The notes under the pieces: generated by a model
Told to the model about the DNA's origin: nothing
What the model saw: only the letters and a program-made list of their open reading frames with translations
Databases searched by the model: none
Shown: piece after piece, positions 10,924-22,201 of the stretch
Layout of the letters: each line of letters opens with the position of its first letter
Numbering within the stretch: the first letter of the stretch is position 1
DNA from: Serripes groenlandicus
Taxonomy: Eukaryota > Mollusca > Bivalvia > Cardiida > Cardiidae
Length of the DNA stretch: 64,000 nucleotides
NCBI GenBank assembly: GCA_031761405.1
Contig: JASEVX010000001.1
Span: 196,185,706 to 196,249,705 of the forward strand
Reading direction: 5' to 3'
Program-made: the position numbers and the translations under genes

Positions 10924-11127
10924 TTAATACCCAAACACAAGATTGTTAGGCAATAAACTAAATTGACTTATGTTCGAAGGGTAATAACTCAGTAATGCTG
11001 AATGAACATGTGCCAAATCTTGGGTGTTGGAATGTCTTCATTCATTTCGTGTCAATATTGCCACGGGAGAAGCTATCATCGATCATATTTTTCAAACTCT
11101 AAATGATCTTAGACAACACTTTGTACA

Positions 11128-12545
11128 CATCAGTTTTACAACTCAAATGTATCATTTTAACAACTCTATACATGTATCATTAACAACTCTATGTATCAGT
11201 TTTACAACTCTATGTATCATTAACAACTCTATACATGTATCATTAACAACTCTATGCATTAACAACTCTATGTATCATTAACAACTCTATGTATCATTAA
11301 CAACTCTATGTATCATAAACAACTATATGTATCATTAACAACTCTATGTATCATTAACAACACTATGTATCATAAACAACTCTATGTATCATTAACAACT
11401 CTATGTATCATTAACAATTCTATGTATCATAAACAACTCTGTATCATTAACAACTCTATGTATCATAAACAACTCTATGTATCTTTAACAACTCTATGTA
11501 TCATAAACAACTCTATGTATCATTAACAACTCTATGTATCATAAACAACTATATGTATCTTTAACAACTCTATGTATCATTAATAACTATATGTATCATA
11601 AACAACTCTATGTATCATTAACAACTCTATGTATCATTAACAACTCTATGTATCTTTAACAACTCTATGTATCATTAACAACTCTATGTATCATAAACAA
11701 CTCTATGTACCAGTTTTATATCTAAAATGTATCATTAACAACTCTATGTATCAGTTTTACAACTCTGTGTAACATTAACAACTCTATGTACCATTAACAA
11801 CTCTATGTATCATTAACAACTCTATGTATCATAAACAACTCTATGTACCAGTTTTATATCTAAAATGTAACATTAACAACTCTATGTATCATTAACAACT
11901 ATATGTATCATTAACAACTATATGTATCATTAACAACTATATACATGTATCTTTAACAACTCTATGTATCATAAACAACTCTATGTACCAGTTTTATATC
12001 TAAAATGTAACATTAACAACTCTATGTATCATTAACAACTCTATGTATCATTAACAACTCTATGTATCATTAACAACTCTATACATGTATCTTTAACAAC
12101 TCTATGTATCAGTTTTACAACTCTATGTATCAGTTTTACAACTCTATGTATACAACTCTATGTATCAGTTTTACAACTCTATGTATCATTAACAACTCTA
12201 TGTACCAGTTTTACAACTCTATGTATCAGTTTTACAAATCTTTGTACCAGTTTTACAACTCTATGTACCAGTTTTACAACTCTATGTATCATAAACAACT
12301 CTATGTACCAGTTTTATATATAAAATGTAACATTAACAACTCTATGTATCATTAACAACTCTATACATTTATCTTTAACATCTCTATGTATCATTAACAA
12401 CTCTATACATGTATCTTTAACAACTCTATGTATCATAAACAACTCTACGTACCAGTTTTATATCTAAAATGTATCATTAACAACTCTATGTATCAGTTTT
12501 ACAACTCTATGTAACATTAACAACTCTATCAATCATTTACAACTC
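11128..12545 (+). repeat. 19-bp tandem array grading into 21-bp units
   Basis: The main unit is CAACTCTATGTATCATTAA, with CATAAA and CTTTAA variants and occasional ATACATGTATC insertions. After about 12100 many units become the 21-mer CAACTCTATGTATCAGTTTTA. A larger block with GTACCAGTTTTATATCTAAA recurs near 11700, 11845, 11980, 12300 and 12450. The array opens short spurious frames. Confidence 0.95.
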
Positions 12546-13435
12546 TTATCTATTTTTCAGTTTTATAACCCTATCTATGTATCAGTTTTATAACCCTATC
12601 TATGTATCAGTTTTATAACCCTATCTATGTATCAGTTTTACAACCCTATCTATGTATCAGTTTTATAACCCTATCTATGTATCAGTTTTATAACCCTATC
12701 AATGTATCTGTTTTACAACCCTATCTATGTATCAGTTTTACAACCCTATCTATGTATCAGTTTTATAACCCTATTTATGTATCAGTTTTATAACCCTATC
12801 TATGTATCAGTTTTACAACCCTATCTATGTATCAGTTTTATAACCCTATCTATGTATCAGTTTTATAACCCTATCAATGTATCTGTTTTACAACCCTATC
12901 TATGTATCAGTTTTACAACCCTATCTATGTATCAGTTTTATAACCCTATCTATGTATCAGTTTTATAACCCTATCTATGTATCAGTTTTACAACCCTATC
13001 TATGTATCAGTTTTACAACCCTATCTATGTATCAATTTTATAACCCTATCTATGTATCAGTTTTACAACCGTATCTATGTATCAGTTTTATAACCGTATC
13101 TATGTATCAGTTTTATAACCCTATCTATGTATCAGTTTTACAACACTATCTATGTATCAGTTTTATAACCCTATCTATGTATCAGTTTTATAACCCTACC
13201 TATGTATCAGTTTTACAACCCTATCTATGTATCAGTTTTATAACCCTATCTATGTATCAGTTTTACAACCGTATCTATGTATCAGTTTTATAACCCTATC
13301 TATGTATCAGTTTTATAACTATGTATCAGTTTTATAAGCCTATCTATGTATCAGTTTTACAACCCTATCTATGTATCAGTTTTATAACCCTATCTATGTA
13401 TCAGTTTTACAACCCTATCTATGTATCAGTTTCAC
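12546..13435 (+). repeat. 25-bp tandem array (about 35 copies)
   Basis: The unit is TTTTATAACC CTATCTATGT ATCAG (or TTTTACAACC). It continues directly from the 19/21-bp array and differs by CCCTATC in place of CTC. Like the 31-bp array it is free of stops over long distances, so apparent proteins here are artefacts. Confidence 0.95.
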
Positions 13436-13600
13436 AATTCTATGTCCCATTAATAACACTATTTATCATAAACAACTCTATGTATCAGTTAGAGAGTGTT
13501 TAACTCAGAAGCCGCAAGGAGACTAGGGTTCAACCCCTGTCAGAATAACCCGAAGCTTTTAAAAATGGTGGAATTCCTTCCTGCAGCTCTAGGTTACATG
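13436..13600 (+). mobile_element. Short tRNA-like SINE remnant after the array
   Basis: After the last array units a sequence from about 13492 has an A-box-like TTTAACTCAGAAG and a good B-box GGTTCAACCCC (13527-13537). No body shared with the other SINEs is recognised. Confidence 0.5.
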
Positions 13601-13888
13601 AATAGCATAAAGACTGATGTGTTGATATATTCAAAGGTCAATGGCTACAAAAGGTATCAAAAGCTATATTCAACAGATATGATAGTCATAATATTCTCCA
13701 AAACGTATGTTTTCCAGTGACTTTGACTTGCTCTATGGTTGCCAATGTGATTCTTACCCATTATATATTATGACATTTATGGTCTTGCATAAATCAAGAC
13801 GTACAGTTAATAATCGACTGTAACTACAGTTGATCGAGCACATGGTTAAAGTGACCTTCAGGAAAATGTAAGCAGCAAATATAATAAG
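13601..13888. other. Unassigned DNA
   Basis: No repeat boundary or domain is seen. Confidence 0.3.
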
Positions 13889-13889
13889 T

Positions 13890-14060
13890 TACCCGCTTGC
13901 AGACACATTCTGACACATCTGCAGAAGAGGATTTCTGAAATATTGTGGCAAAAGGAGAAATGAATCATCAGGATAAATAATTTTCCATTTGCCATAATGT
14001 TTTCCACCCTTGTCAATAATTAAACTTTCATTCATAAAAAAGATATTACTCATTTTTGCC
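13890..14060 (-). mobile_element. TFB1, right part replaced by an array
   Basis: ACCCGCTTGCAGACACATTC, CATCTGCAGAAGAGGATT, TTGTGGCAAAAGGAGAAATG and CATTTGCCATAATGTTTTCC are followed by the start of the AT-rich spacer, then the 29-bp array begins. No right terminus is found on the far side. Confidence 0.75.
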
Positions 14061-14061
14061 T

Positions 14062-14880
14062 ACATGGCATTTACAACCAGTGTGTAACAAGTTCAACTAT
14101 CACAACCAGTGTATAACCAGTTCAATTATCACAACCAGTGTATAACCAGTTCAACTATCACAACCAGTGTATAACCAGTTCAACTATCACAACCAGTGTA
14201 TAACCAGTTCAACTAGCACAACCAGTGTATAACCAGTTCAATTATCACAACCAGTGTATAACCAGTTCAACTAGCACAACCAGTGTATAACCCATTCAAC
14301 TAGCACAACCAGTGTATAACCAGTTCAACTAGCACAACCAGTGTATAACCAGTTCAACTATCACAACCAGTGTATAACCAGTTCAACTATCACAACCAGT
14401 GTATAACCAGTTCAACTAGCACAACCAGTGTATAACCAGTTCAATTATCACAACCAGTGTATAACCAGTTCAACTATCACAACCAATGTATAACCCATTC
14501 AACTAGCACAACCAGCGTATAACCAGTTCAACTAGCACAACCAGTGTATAACCAGTTCAACTACTACAACCAGTGTATAACCAGTTCAACTACTACAACC
14601 AGTGTATAACCAGTTCAACTACTACAACCAGTGTATAACCAGTTCAACTAGCACAACCAGTGTATAACCAGTTCAACTAGCACAACCTGTGTCTAACCCA
14701 TTCAACTAGCACAACCAGTGTATAACCAGTTCAATTATCACAACCAGTGTATAACCAGTTCAATTATCACAACCAGTGTATAACCAGTTCAACTATCACA
14801 ACCAGTGTATAACCAGTTCAACTAGCACAACCAGTGTATAACCAGTTCAACAAGCACAACTAGTTCAATAAGCACAGAAT
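14062..14880 (+). repeat. 29-bp tandem array (about 27 copies)
   Basis: The unit is CAACCAGTGTATAACCAGTT then CAACTATCA, with ACTAGCA, ATTATCA and ACTACTA variants. Units are contiguous without spacers. Variants of the last four bases occur in short runs, suggesting multi-unit duplications. Confidence 0.95.
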
Positions 14881-14895
14881 CATGAATTATTCAAA

Positions 14896-15518
14896 CAAGA
14901 GGGTCATGATGGCCCTGCATCGCTCACCTGATTTAATATAACTTTGTAAATGATTTTAAGATTTCTTTTAAAGTTTTGATTATATGCATATAACAGCCCC
15001 CACTTTTGCAGCCATGTTTTTGACCAATCATCATTGCTTAAAGGAATCTGATAGAGGGTCACCAAAGGAACATTTCTACAAAATTATTTGAAAATTGACA
15101 TTACACGTTCGGAGAAGAAGATTTTTTAAGTTTCCACTGTAGCCATATAAGGCAAAAAAAAAACGTCTTCTGTCTGCCATGTTTTTTTACAATTCAACAT
15201 GGCTTGAAGGTATCTGATAGAGTATCACCCAAGGAACATTAAATTTTCTACAAAATATTTGAAAATCGGCCAACCAGTTTGGGAGAAGAGAGGAATGTTA
15301 AAGCTTTTTTTGTTTTGTTGCCAGGGAAACCAGAATTCTGCATGGATCCCACATTGAAGGAATTCTGGTGAGGTCATTGAGAGGATGCTTTCTGTGAAGT
15401 TTCACCCTAATTGAACCACTGGTTACTGAGGAGAAGATGTTGACGGATGCATGCCGCACGCCAGACATAGAGCAATCACAATAACTCACCTTGAGCACTT
15501 CGTGCTTAGGCAAGCTAA
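14896..15518 (+). mobile_element. Helitron-like element F8
   Basis: It starts CAAGA with the stem GGGTC-ATGAT-GGCCC (14901-14915; one T-G wobble) and CATCGCTCACCTGATTTAA. Core units contain GGGTCACCAAAGGAACATTT. It ends ACTCACCTTGAGCACTTCGT and a CTTAGGCAAGCTAA hairpin arm. It has the same plan as 9578-10318. Confidence 0.8.
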
Positions 15519-15602
15519 AAAGGTTTCAAAAAGTTTATCCATTTGGATTTTTACCATAAATGCACAGTCATAGTTGTTAAGACCTGTTATAATAATTCTA
15601 AA

Positions 15603-15745
15603 CCTTTTCCACATATAGACTCTTTTTGAAGTCTCTATTTAAAAACTTTGTGACAAAAGGGATAGAGTTTCCTTATCTTATATAATCTTTGACTAAATGT
15701 TTTCACAGTTGTCTGCTGCCCATTTGTTGTATATGTGGGAAAGGG
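15603..15745 (-). mobile_element. TFB1, palindrome shortened
   Basis: CCTTTTCCACATATAGAC, TTTGTGACAAAAGGGATAG, CACAGTTGTCTGCTGCCCAT and TATATGTGGGAAAGGG precede TTAA (15746-15749). The AT-rich spacer is deleted. Confidence 0.78.
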
Positions 15746-15749
15746 TTAA

Positions 15750-16238
15750 GATTGGTTTTTGCAAATGAATTTTGAGTGCAGTGGACAGCATGATGAGGCT
15801 AATTCATTCTTCTTCACAATACTGTAAACACTTAAGTTGTTTGCTTTGAAAACATCTGGGAAAAAAGAGCTAATACCTCGAACAGTGGAAGTATAATAAT
15901 TTTGATGAAGATATAAAACAATGAAGGAAAAATATTCATTATCTCAAACAGTCGAAGTATATATACTTAATTCCTATGCAAATTCCTCCTGTTGAGCAAT
16001 TTCTCGGAATGTTTTCAAAAGTTGCCTTCAGCAATGTAACCTAGTAAACAATTAAATAAACATACTCATTCGAATTTAACTCACAAAAGTGTGCACTTCC
16101 ACTTCACACAACATATAATCCTTTTGAAGAACTTGGATCTTGGATACAGGACAACCCGGAGACTTTTAGGGTATTGGTTTTTGGTTTTGTTCGAAGTATG
16201 AATAATTAATGCTTTCCTAAGACATTATTAAACCTTCT
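15750..16238. other. Unassigned AT-rich DNA
   Basis: A weak TFB1-like patch (GAGCAATTTCTCGGAATGTT, TTTTCAAAAGTTGCC) lies near 15995-16030. Nothing else is recognisable. Confidence 0.4.
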
Positions 16239-16420
16239 CCCTTTCCCACTTGCAGACATAATTGGACAAATCAACAGCAGAAAACTTTTGAAAAAAAATT
16301 GTGGCAAAAGAAGAAATTACATATCAATAGAAATTTCTCCTTTTGTCTTATTGAAATCATTCTGTCATTTACATAAATGTCCCATTCTTTTGCCAGAATT
16401 TTATTTGTGTGCTGAAACGG
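16239..16420 (-). mobile_element. TFB1, decayed right end
   Basis: CCCTTTCCCACTTGCAGACA, CAACAGCAGAAAACTTTTG and TTGTGGCAAAAGAAGAAATT are followed by a degenerate right end GTGTGCTGAAACGG and TTAA (16421-16424). The left TTAA is lost. Confidence 0.7.
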
Positions 16421-16524
16421 TTAAAGCAGTCTACTGTCAAAACATCTATGTAACTGTCACTCAACCAGTTATATCTGATACAGAGATGGAAACATTGTGA
16501 AAACCCCCAGAAGGAATTACTTAA

Positions 16525-16742
16525 CCCTTTCCCACATACAGCAAATCTGCAGCAGATGACTTTAAAAACATCTATACAAAATAATGGAAAATAACTGTAA
16601 AGGAAAACAAGATTATTGAATAAAGTTGAAAACATTGTGGCAAATGGAGAAATTGCTCATGATGAGCAATTTCTCCATTTGCCACAGTGTTTTCAAAAGT
16701 CTGCTGCAGGGGCATCAGAAAACATCTGTATGTGGGAAAGGG
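16525..16742 (+). mobile_element. TFB1 foldback element, reference copy
   Basis: This is an intact copy with TTAA on both sides (16521-16524, 16743-16746). Order: CCCTTTCCCACATACAGC; CTGCAGCAGATGACTTT; an AT-rich single-copy spacer of about 65 bp ending TTATTGAATAAAGTT; a 67-nt near-perfect palindrome (16628-16694) centred on GCTCATGATGAGC; AAAAGTCTGCTGCAG; TATGTGGGAAAGGG. TTAA targets and CCC termini are characteristic of piggyBac-superfamily elements, so TFB1 is best called a non-autonomous piggyBac-like MITE. The transposase source is not in the window. Both palindrome arms share a private variant, AAATGG / CCATTT. Confidence 0.92.
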
Positions 16743-16958
16743 TTAAAACAAACAATCTATCCTTTCACAATGTTTTCAACACTCTATAAGGTAATTAAGA
16801 AGTTGGTTGTGTCTTGGCCAGGATTAACCTGTTCTTTGATATAAACCATATATTTGACATATCTACAGCAGAATGCCGTTTAAATATGTTGCTAGAGAAA
16901 ATAAGAATTCCTGTTAAGCAACAAATTTCATGTATTTTGTAGCCATCACCTCTGTTAA

Positions 16959-17180
16959 CCCTTTCCCACATAAGACAATTCTGCAGCAGAAGACTTATAA
17001 AACATATTGGCAAAAATGTGAAAAATCTCAATAAATGAGAGTTTAAATCATCAAATACAGTTGAAAACATTGTGGCAAAAGGCGAAATTGCTCATCATGA
17101 ACAATTCCTCCTTTAGCCACAAAGTTTTCAAAAGTCGTCTGCTGCAAATGCGTCGTAATGCATATGCAAGTGGGAAAGGG
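16959..17180 (+). mobile_element. TFB1 foldback element, complete
   Basis: TTAA lies at 16955-16958 and 17181-17184. CTGCAGCAGAAGACTTATAA, CTCAATAAATGAGAG, GTGGCAAAAGGCGAAATTGC and AAGTCGTCTGCTGCAAATGC are present. One arm reads AAAGGCGAAA and the other TTCCTCCTTTAGCC, so these arms are not matched. Confidence 0.92.
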
Positions 17181-17257
17181 TTAAGCAATTAATTTCATGT
17201 ATTTTGAAGTTGAAGGTTAACTGAAAAACACCATCTTACAAAGTTATCTTGTATTAA

Positions 17258-17476
17258 CCCTTTCCCTCATACTACAATGCAGCAGACGACTTTGAACATA
17301 TTTTGTCAAAAAATAGAAAATCTCTATAATTGAATGGATAACCTATGACTAAAAGTGGAAAACATTGTGGCAAAAGGAGAAATTGTTCGTTTTGAGCAAT
17401 TTCTTCTTTTGTCACTATGTTTTCAAAAAGCTGTCTGCTGCAGAGGCGTCAGAAAGCGTCTATATGAGGGAAAGGG
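17258..17476 (+). mobile_element. TFB1, young subfamily member
   Basis: TTAA lies at 17254-17257 and 17477-17480. The spacer reads AAAATAGAAAATCTC then GAATGGATAACCTATGACT, almost identical to the copies at 37707-37924 and 50387-50608. All three also share the right end CTATA(T/A)GAGGG. They form a recent subfamily. Confidence 0.92.
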
Positions 17477-17539
17477 TTAAACAGTCCCCTGTCTTCAGCA
17501 GTCACACTTATTCAGAGACTCCCCTTGATGGCTGATTAA

Positions 17540-18036
17540 CCCTTTACAACATGTAGATGCATTCTGACAACTTTAGAAAATATATTGCGGCAAAAAGAGA
17601 AATTGCTCATGGTGAGCAATTCTCTTTTTTTGCAACAATGTTTTTAACTCTTTCAAAGATTCCAGCTTTCCCATCTAGAGATTGTTCATTGTTTTTGTCG
17701 CAGTGAATGGTTTCAAAGTTGTCTGCTGCAAGTTTAGTCGCAGTGAATGGTTTCAAAGTTGTCTGCCGCAAGTTTAGTCGCAGTGAATGGTTTCAAAGTT
17801 GTCTGCTGCAAGTTTAGTCGCAGTGAATGGTTTCAAAGTTGTCTGCTGCAAGTTTAGTCGCAGTGAATGGTTTCAAAGTTGTCTGCTGCAAGTTTAGTCG
17901 CAGTGAATGGTTTCAAAGTTGTCTGCTGCAAGTTTAGCCGCAGTGAATGGTTTCAAAGTTGTCTGCTGCAAGTTTAGTCGCAGTGAATGGTTTCAAAGTT
18001 GTCTGCTGCAAGTTTGTTGTAAGGAAATTCAAGGGT
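17540..18036 (-). mobile_element. TFB1 with internal satellite expansion
   Basis: TTAA lies at 17536-17539 and 18037-18040. The left half is ordinary (TGGTGAGCAATTC near 17611). The right arm TTTCAAAGTTGTCTGCTGCA has been amplified with its flank into eight 40-bp units (17698-18015), so the element is about 500 bp. Confidence 0.88.
17698..18015 (+). repeat. 40-bp array derived from the TFB1 right arm (8 copies)
   Basis: CAGTGAATGG TTTCAAAGTT GTCTGCTGCA AGTTTAGTCG starts at 17701 and recurs every 40 bp to 17981. Only one or two substitutions are visible among the copies (CTGCCGCA near 17764, TTAGCCG near 17936), so the expansion is recent. Confidence 0.96.
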
Positions 18037-18040
18037 TTAA

Positions 18041-18310
18041 GGTTAACAGAAAAACACTTTTTTCTATCATTGAATTTTATTAAACCAGCCATCTGGCGTC
18101 AGTAGATCAGTCAGCAAATTCAGACTCCCAGGGGGGTTACAGCTTAAGACAAGTCTGACTGTAATATATGGAATTGTTTTTATGACAGTAAAATATTCCA
18201 TATTCCTCCTAAAATCTAATATGGATGGTTTTTCTCTTTTATATGACTAGCAATTCCTTGGAGAATATGTGATTTTTTTTAGAAAAAATAATCTGCGCCA
18301 AATATATATA
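18041..18310. other. Unassigned DNA
   Basis: No element or coding signal recognised. Confidence 0.3.
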
Positions 18311-18311
18311 T

Positions 18312-19335
18312 AACAAGATGTGTTTGTGAAACACTGATGCCCCCGAATGACATCTAGGTCAAAGGTCAAGGTTGCCAGGTCAAAAATGTTGGTACTGACA
18401 GAAAGGTCATGTCACAAGGAATACACATGTGAAATATGGTAGCCGTACCTGTTATGGTTCAAAAGTAGTGGTCAAGGTTAAAGTTTTTTTCGAGAATGGC
18501 AACATCTAGGTCAAAGGTCAAGGTCGCAAGGTGAACAATTTTGGTACTGACAGAAAGGTCATGTCACAAGGTATACACATGTGAAATATGGTAGCCGTAC
18601 CTGTTATGGTTCAAAAGTAGTGGTCAAGGTTAAAGTTTTTTTCGAGAATGGCAACATCTAGGTCAAAGGTCAAGGTTGCAAGGTAAAAAATGTTGGTACT
18701 GACAGAAAGGTCATGTCACAAGGTATACACATGTGAAATATGGTAGCCGTACCTGTTATGGTTCAAAAGTAGTGGTGAAGGTTAAAGTTTTTATCGAGAA
18801 TGGCAACATCTAGGTCAAAGGTCAAGGTAAAAAATGTTGGTACTGACAGAAAGGTCATGTCAGAAGGAATACACATGTGAAATATGGTAGCCGTACCTGT
18901 TATGGTTCAAAAGAAATGGCCAAGGTTAAAGTTTTTTTTGAGAATGGCAACATCTAGGTCAAAGGTCAAGGTCGCAAGGTCAAAAATGTTGGTACTGACA
19001 GAAAGGTCATGTCACAAGGAATACACATGTGAAATATGGTAGCCGTACCTGTTATGGTTCAAAAGTAATGGCCAAGGTTAAAGGTTTTTTCGAGAATGGC
19101 AACATCTAGGTCAAAGGTCAAGGTCGCAAGGTCAAAAATGTTGGTACTGGCAGAAAGGTCATGTCACAAGGAATACACATGTGAAATATGGTAGCCGTAC
19201 CTGTTATGGTTCAAAAGTAGTGGTCAAAGTTAAAGTTTTTTTCGTGCAAACAGACAGACAGACGTGCAGACTTGCAGACAGGCCAAAAACTAGATGTCCA
19301 CCGAATCGGTGATTCCGGGGGCATAAAAATATACA
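18312..19335 (+). mobile_element. Pearl-like tandem-core element (F2), six units
   Basis: It starts AACAAGATGTGTTTGTGAAA with a GTGTTT-GTG-AAACAC stem, then ATGCCCCCGAAT. Core units of 152 bp begin CATCTAGGTCAAAGGTCAAG at 18351, 18503, 18655, 18807, 18951 and 19103. A GACAGACAGACG tract, CCACCGAATCGGTG and ATTCCGGGGGCATAAAAATA follow. ATGCCCCCGAAT / ATTCCGGGGGCAT are subterminal inverted repeats. The plan matches oyster 'pearl' elements, now usually regarded as Helentron-type non-autonomous elements. One unit (18807 to 18951) lacks 8 bp. Confidence 0.85.
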
Positions 19336-20202
19336 TAAAAACAACCCACTTCAATACTTAATAGAAATGTCAATGAAGTAAAGCAATCTCATTGGACAAA
19401 AAAGTAGCCCCATCTAATAATTTACAAATCGCTAACCTGTTTTAATAGAAATACTCTTGGGGGCTATGTTTATGAACGGACCGAAATAATTTAAACATTA
19501 GGATGAAAATTGCTTAGCCCTGGATCGCTCACCTTAATTATACAATGTATGGCAATGCAAAACACATCAAGACAATTATTCTGAATGCAACCTCCACAGT
19601 GTTAAGAAGATTTTCCTTCATTTGGCCTAGTGATCTATATTTTTTTACCTGAAATGACCCATATTCCAACATGGACTAGATTATAATCATCAAGACAACA
19701 TTCTGACAAATTTTCAACTTGCTCAAAGTAAAAATGTGGCCTCCGGAGTTTGAACAATATTTTCCTTTATTGACCTTGTTTCTGACCCAATATGACCCAT
19801 ATTGGAACTTGACCTAGATATAATTCAGACAAACATTCTGACCAAATTTCAAGCTGCTCAAACAAAAAAAGCGGAATCCAAAGTGTTAACAAGATTTTCC
19901 ATATTCAAACTTGGCCTAGATATAATTCAGCTCAACATTCTGACCAAATTTCAAGCTACTGAAGCAAAACATGCGGCTTCTACAGAGTTAACAAGATTTT
20001 CCCTCAATTTGGCCTAGTGACCTAGATTCTGACCCATATTCAAACTTGACCTAGATATCTTTAAGACAAACATTCTGACAAAATTTCAAACTTCTAAAGC
20101 AAATATTGCGGCCTCTAGGGTGTTAACAAGATCTTCCTTCAATTTGACCTAGTGATCTACTTTTTGATCGACATTACCCATGTTCGAACTTGACCTACAT
20201 AT

Positions 20203-21596
20203 CAGGGCTCCGAAAAATTTGAAATCTCAATCGGTCCAGAATGTTTTTCACCCCCCCCTTTCATTTTTTTTTACATTTAAACTCTTTTAAAAACAAATAT
20301 ACACAAATCTCATGTTTATTACAGGTTACCTTGCATAGATGGTTGCATAACAATGTCATCGCTCGTTAATGTCAATGTAGAAGTACTATAGAAATCATAA
20401 TTTTCCAAAATTTGCAGATGAACATAACCGCGCATGTGTGTTTACATTGCTCGTTCGTACTTAAGATTGTTCGACCCGTACATACTAGAAAACTATTGGT
20501 TTCGCACAGAAGATACATTTCTCTTATCTGTACGGTTAACTTTGTTTTATCTACATAAAAATAAACTATAATGGAGTGGAGCATGTGTGTCACCTGCCGG
20601 GGCCTTGTCAGAAAATTTTAATTTTTGACAGAAAAGGGGCAATTACTCTGATATAAAAATATTTGGATTATGCCCCTTTTGTTAACCCATCACAAAGATT
20701 GATATAAACATTTGTCAGAAGTTGCAATCCAATCCTTTGAGTAGAAAAAAAGTTATTTGAAAACGAAACGAAAAAGTGTGACGACAGAGAGACAGACGCC
20801 AGACAAAAAAAAAGTAATCCCTAAGTGCCTACCATGCTACGCAGGTGACACAAAAAGGTCTTTGTTGTTTTGGAATTACCATGACTGAACTAATTAGAGA
20901 AAACCAATTTTTAGGTAAGTACATTTACCCAGTTGAGTAATTAAGAACCGGTTTGACCCGGTTCTCTTTGTCAACATGATTCGCGTTGCCAAGCTGATCA
21001 TTTGACTTTTTGAACATCGCAAGTAAATTTCGTTGAGCCCTTTCACTAATGTATCGAAGGACAAATTAGATGAAATGAAGTTAAAACTTCTGCCTTATAA
21101 AATATACAGTGACAAATTTATTTTTACGAAACGTTTCATAAATATCTCTTTTTCCATGACATCTTGAATGGTTACAAAGGTCACGTGACCTATGGAATTC
21201 CTTAATAACCCCAACAGCCAATCAGATGCATGTAATTATTACTGCATGCATTCAATGGGATTTTCTCGGGTAATTACGTCATCCATTCATCACCGAAGTA
21301 TTCCGATTGGCATTATCTATCAATTTACACGATTGTCAAACTTAATTGGATCGATAATCCTGTTTACGTCACGGTAAGTGACTATCTCGAAGGTGTACAG
21401 ACAAATCTGTTTACAAAGGGACCTGTAGCGGAGGTGTTATATAGTTAGCTTTATAGAAAGTCCTGGACCGATTTTATATTAGTTTTAATTTATAAAATTT
21501 CCTGTACTGATTTAGTTACTAGTTTTAAGATTAAAACCGGTCCACCGAGTTCAAAATTGGTTTAAACTGGCAATTTATCGGTTTTGCGGAGCCCTG
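20203..21596. mobile_element. 1.4-kb non-autonomous DNA transposon with TIRs and a 10-bp target duplication
   Basis: The ends are CAGGGCTCCGAAAAA and the reverse complement of CAGGGCTCCGCAAAA. Flanks ACCTACATAT (20193-20202) and ACCTTTATAT (21597-21606) resemble a 10-bp target duplication with two differences, inside an F8 core unit. CAGGG termini are common in hAT elements, but a 9-10-bp duplication would fit Mutator-like elements better, so class is uncertain. No transposase is visible. The interior has CRE-like TTACGTCA / TTTACGTCAC sites and the palindrome at 21178-21191. Confidence 0.72.
20587..20851. mobile_element. Small nested element, ends GTGTCACCTG / CAGGTGACAC
   Basis: Ten-base perfect inverted ends enclose about 265 bp containing AAAAGGGGCAATTACTCTG and GACAGAGAGACAGACGCCAG. 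The plan (a GGGCAATAACTC-like word, a microsatellite, an inverted end) is that of the tandem-core group reduced to one unit. Confidence 0.6.
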
Positions 21597-21925
21597 ACCT
21601 TTATATCATCAAGACAAACATTCTGATAAAGTTTCAACATGCTCAAGTTGAAAATGTGGCCTCCAGAGTGTTAACAAGATTTCCCTTCAATAGTTTTTGA
21701 CCTCATATGGCCCAGTTTCGAACTTGTCCAAGATTTGATGGAGATGAATGTTCAGATAAACTTTCATGAAGATTGGATGCAAAATGTAGCCTATAGAGTG
21801 TTTAAAACAAGCTGAAATGTTGACGACGCACGACGGATGGACGCCAGACAAAATGTGATCACAATAGCTCACCTTGCACTTTGTGCATAGGTGAGCTAAA
21901 AAAGAGAAAAGGAGAATTGGCTTAA

Positions 21926-22070
21926 CCTTTTCCAACATATAGACGCTTTCTGACACCTCTACAGAAGACGACTTTTGAAAACATTGTGACACAAGTAGAA
22001 ATTGCAATTTTTCGTATTTTGATGAGATGTGTTCAAAGTCGTCTGCTGCATATTTGTTGTATGTGGGAGG
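21926..22070 (-). mobile_element. TFB1, spacer-deleted
   Basis: TTAA lies at 21922-21925 and 22071-22074. CCTTTTCCAACATATAGACG, GACTTTTGAAAACATTGTGA, AAGTCGTCTGCTGCAT and GTATGTGGGAGG are present. Confidence 0.85.
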
Positions 22071-22201
22071 TTAAATCAAACAACTTCTCTCCCATTCACA
22101 CTTATAATGTTTTAAATTGGTTTTAAATCTGTATCTAAATTTAAATATCCCAGTTTTCCAGAAAGCTCATTTGTTTTGTCCCAAATATATCTTAATTTAT
22201 A

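Larger units (their letters stand above)
19490..21898 (+). mobile_element. F8-type tandem-core element, split by a 1.4-kb insertion
   Basis: The left end is decayed (CCCTGGATCGCTCACC). About five core units carry TTGACCTAGATAT, CATTCTGACAAAATTTCA, CAAAAAATGCGGCCTC-like words and TGTTAACAAGATTTTCC. The right end has AATAGCTCACCTTGCACTTT and GTGCATAGGTGAGCTAA. The element at 20203-21596 interrupts a core unit. The 61309-62125 element has the same core. Confidence 0.78.

Noticed and set aside
12602..13293. Open frames with repeated Tyr/Phe/Asn motifs, up to 138 codons
   Set aside because: Products of the 25-bp array; 25 is not a multiple of three and all frames lack stops.
3496..14880. CRISPR-like regular repeats of 29-31 bp
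   Set aside because: Units are directly contiguous with no spacers, there are no cas genes, and the context is eukaryotic.
16628..16694. TFB1 palindromes as miRNA genes
   Set aside because: Dispersed multicopy MITE cores; hairpin potential alone does not show processing, so they are annotated as mobile elements only.
16521..17480. TTAACCC / GGGTTAA words as interstitial telomere repeats
   Set aside because: They occur singly at element borders as TTAA plus CCCTTTCCC, never as tandem hexamers.
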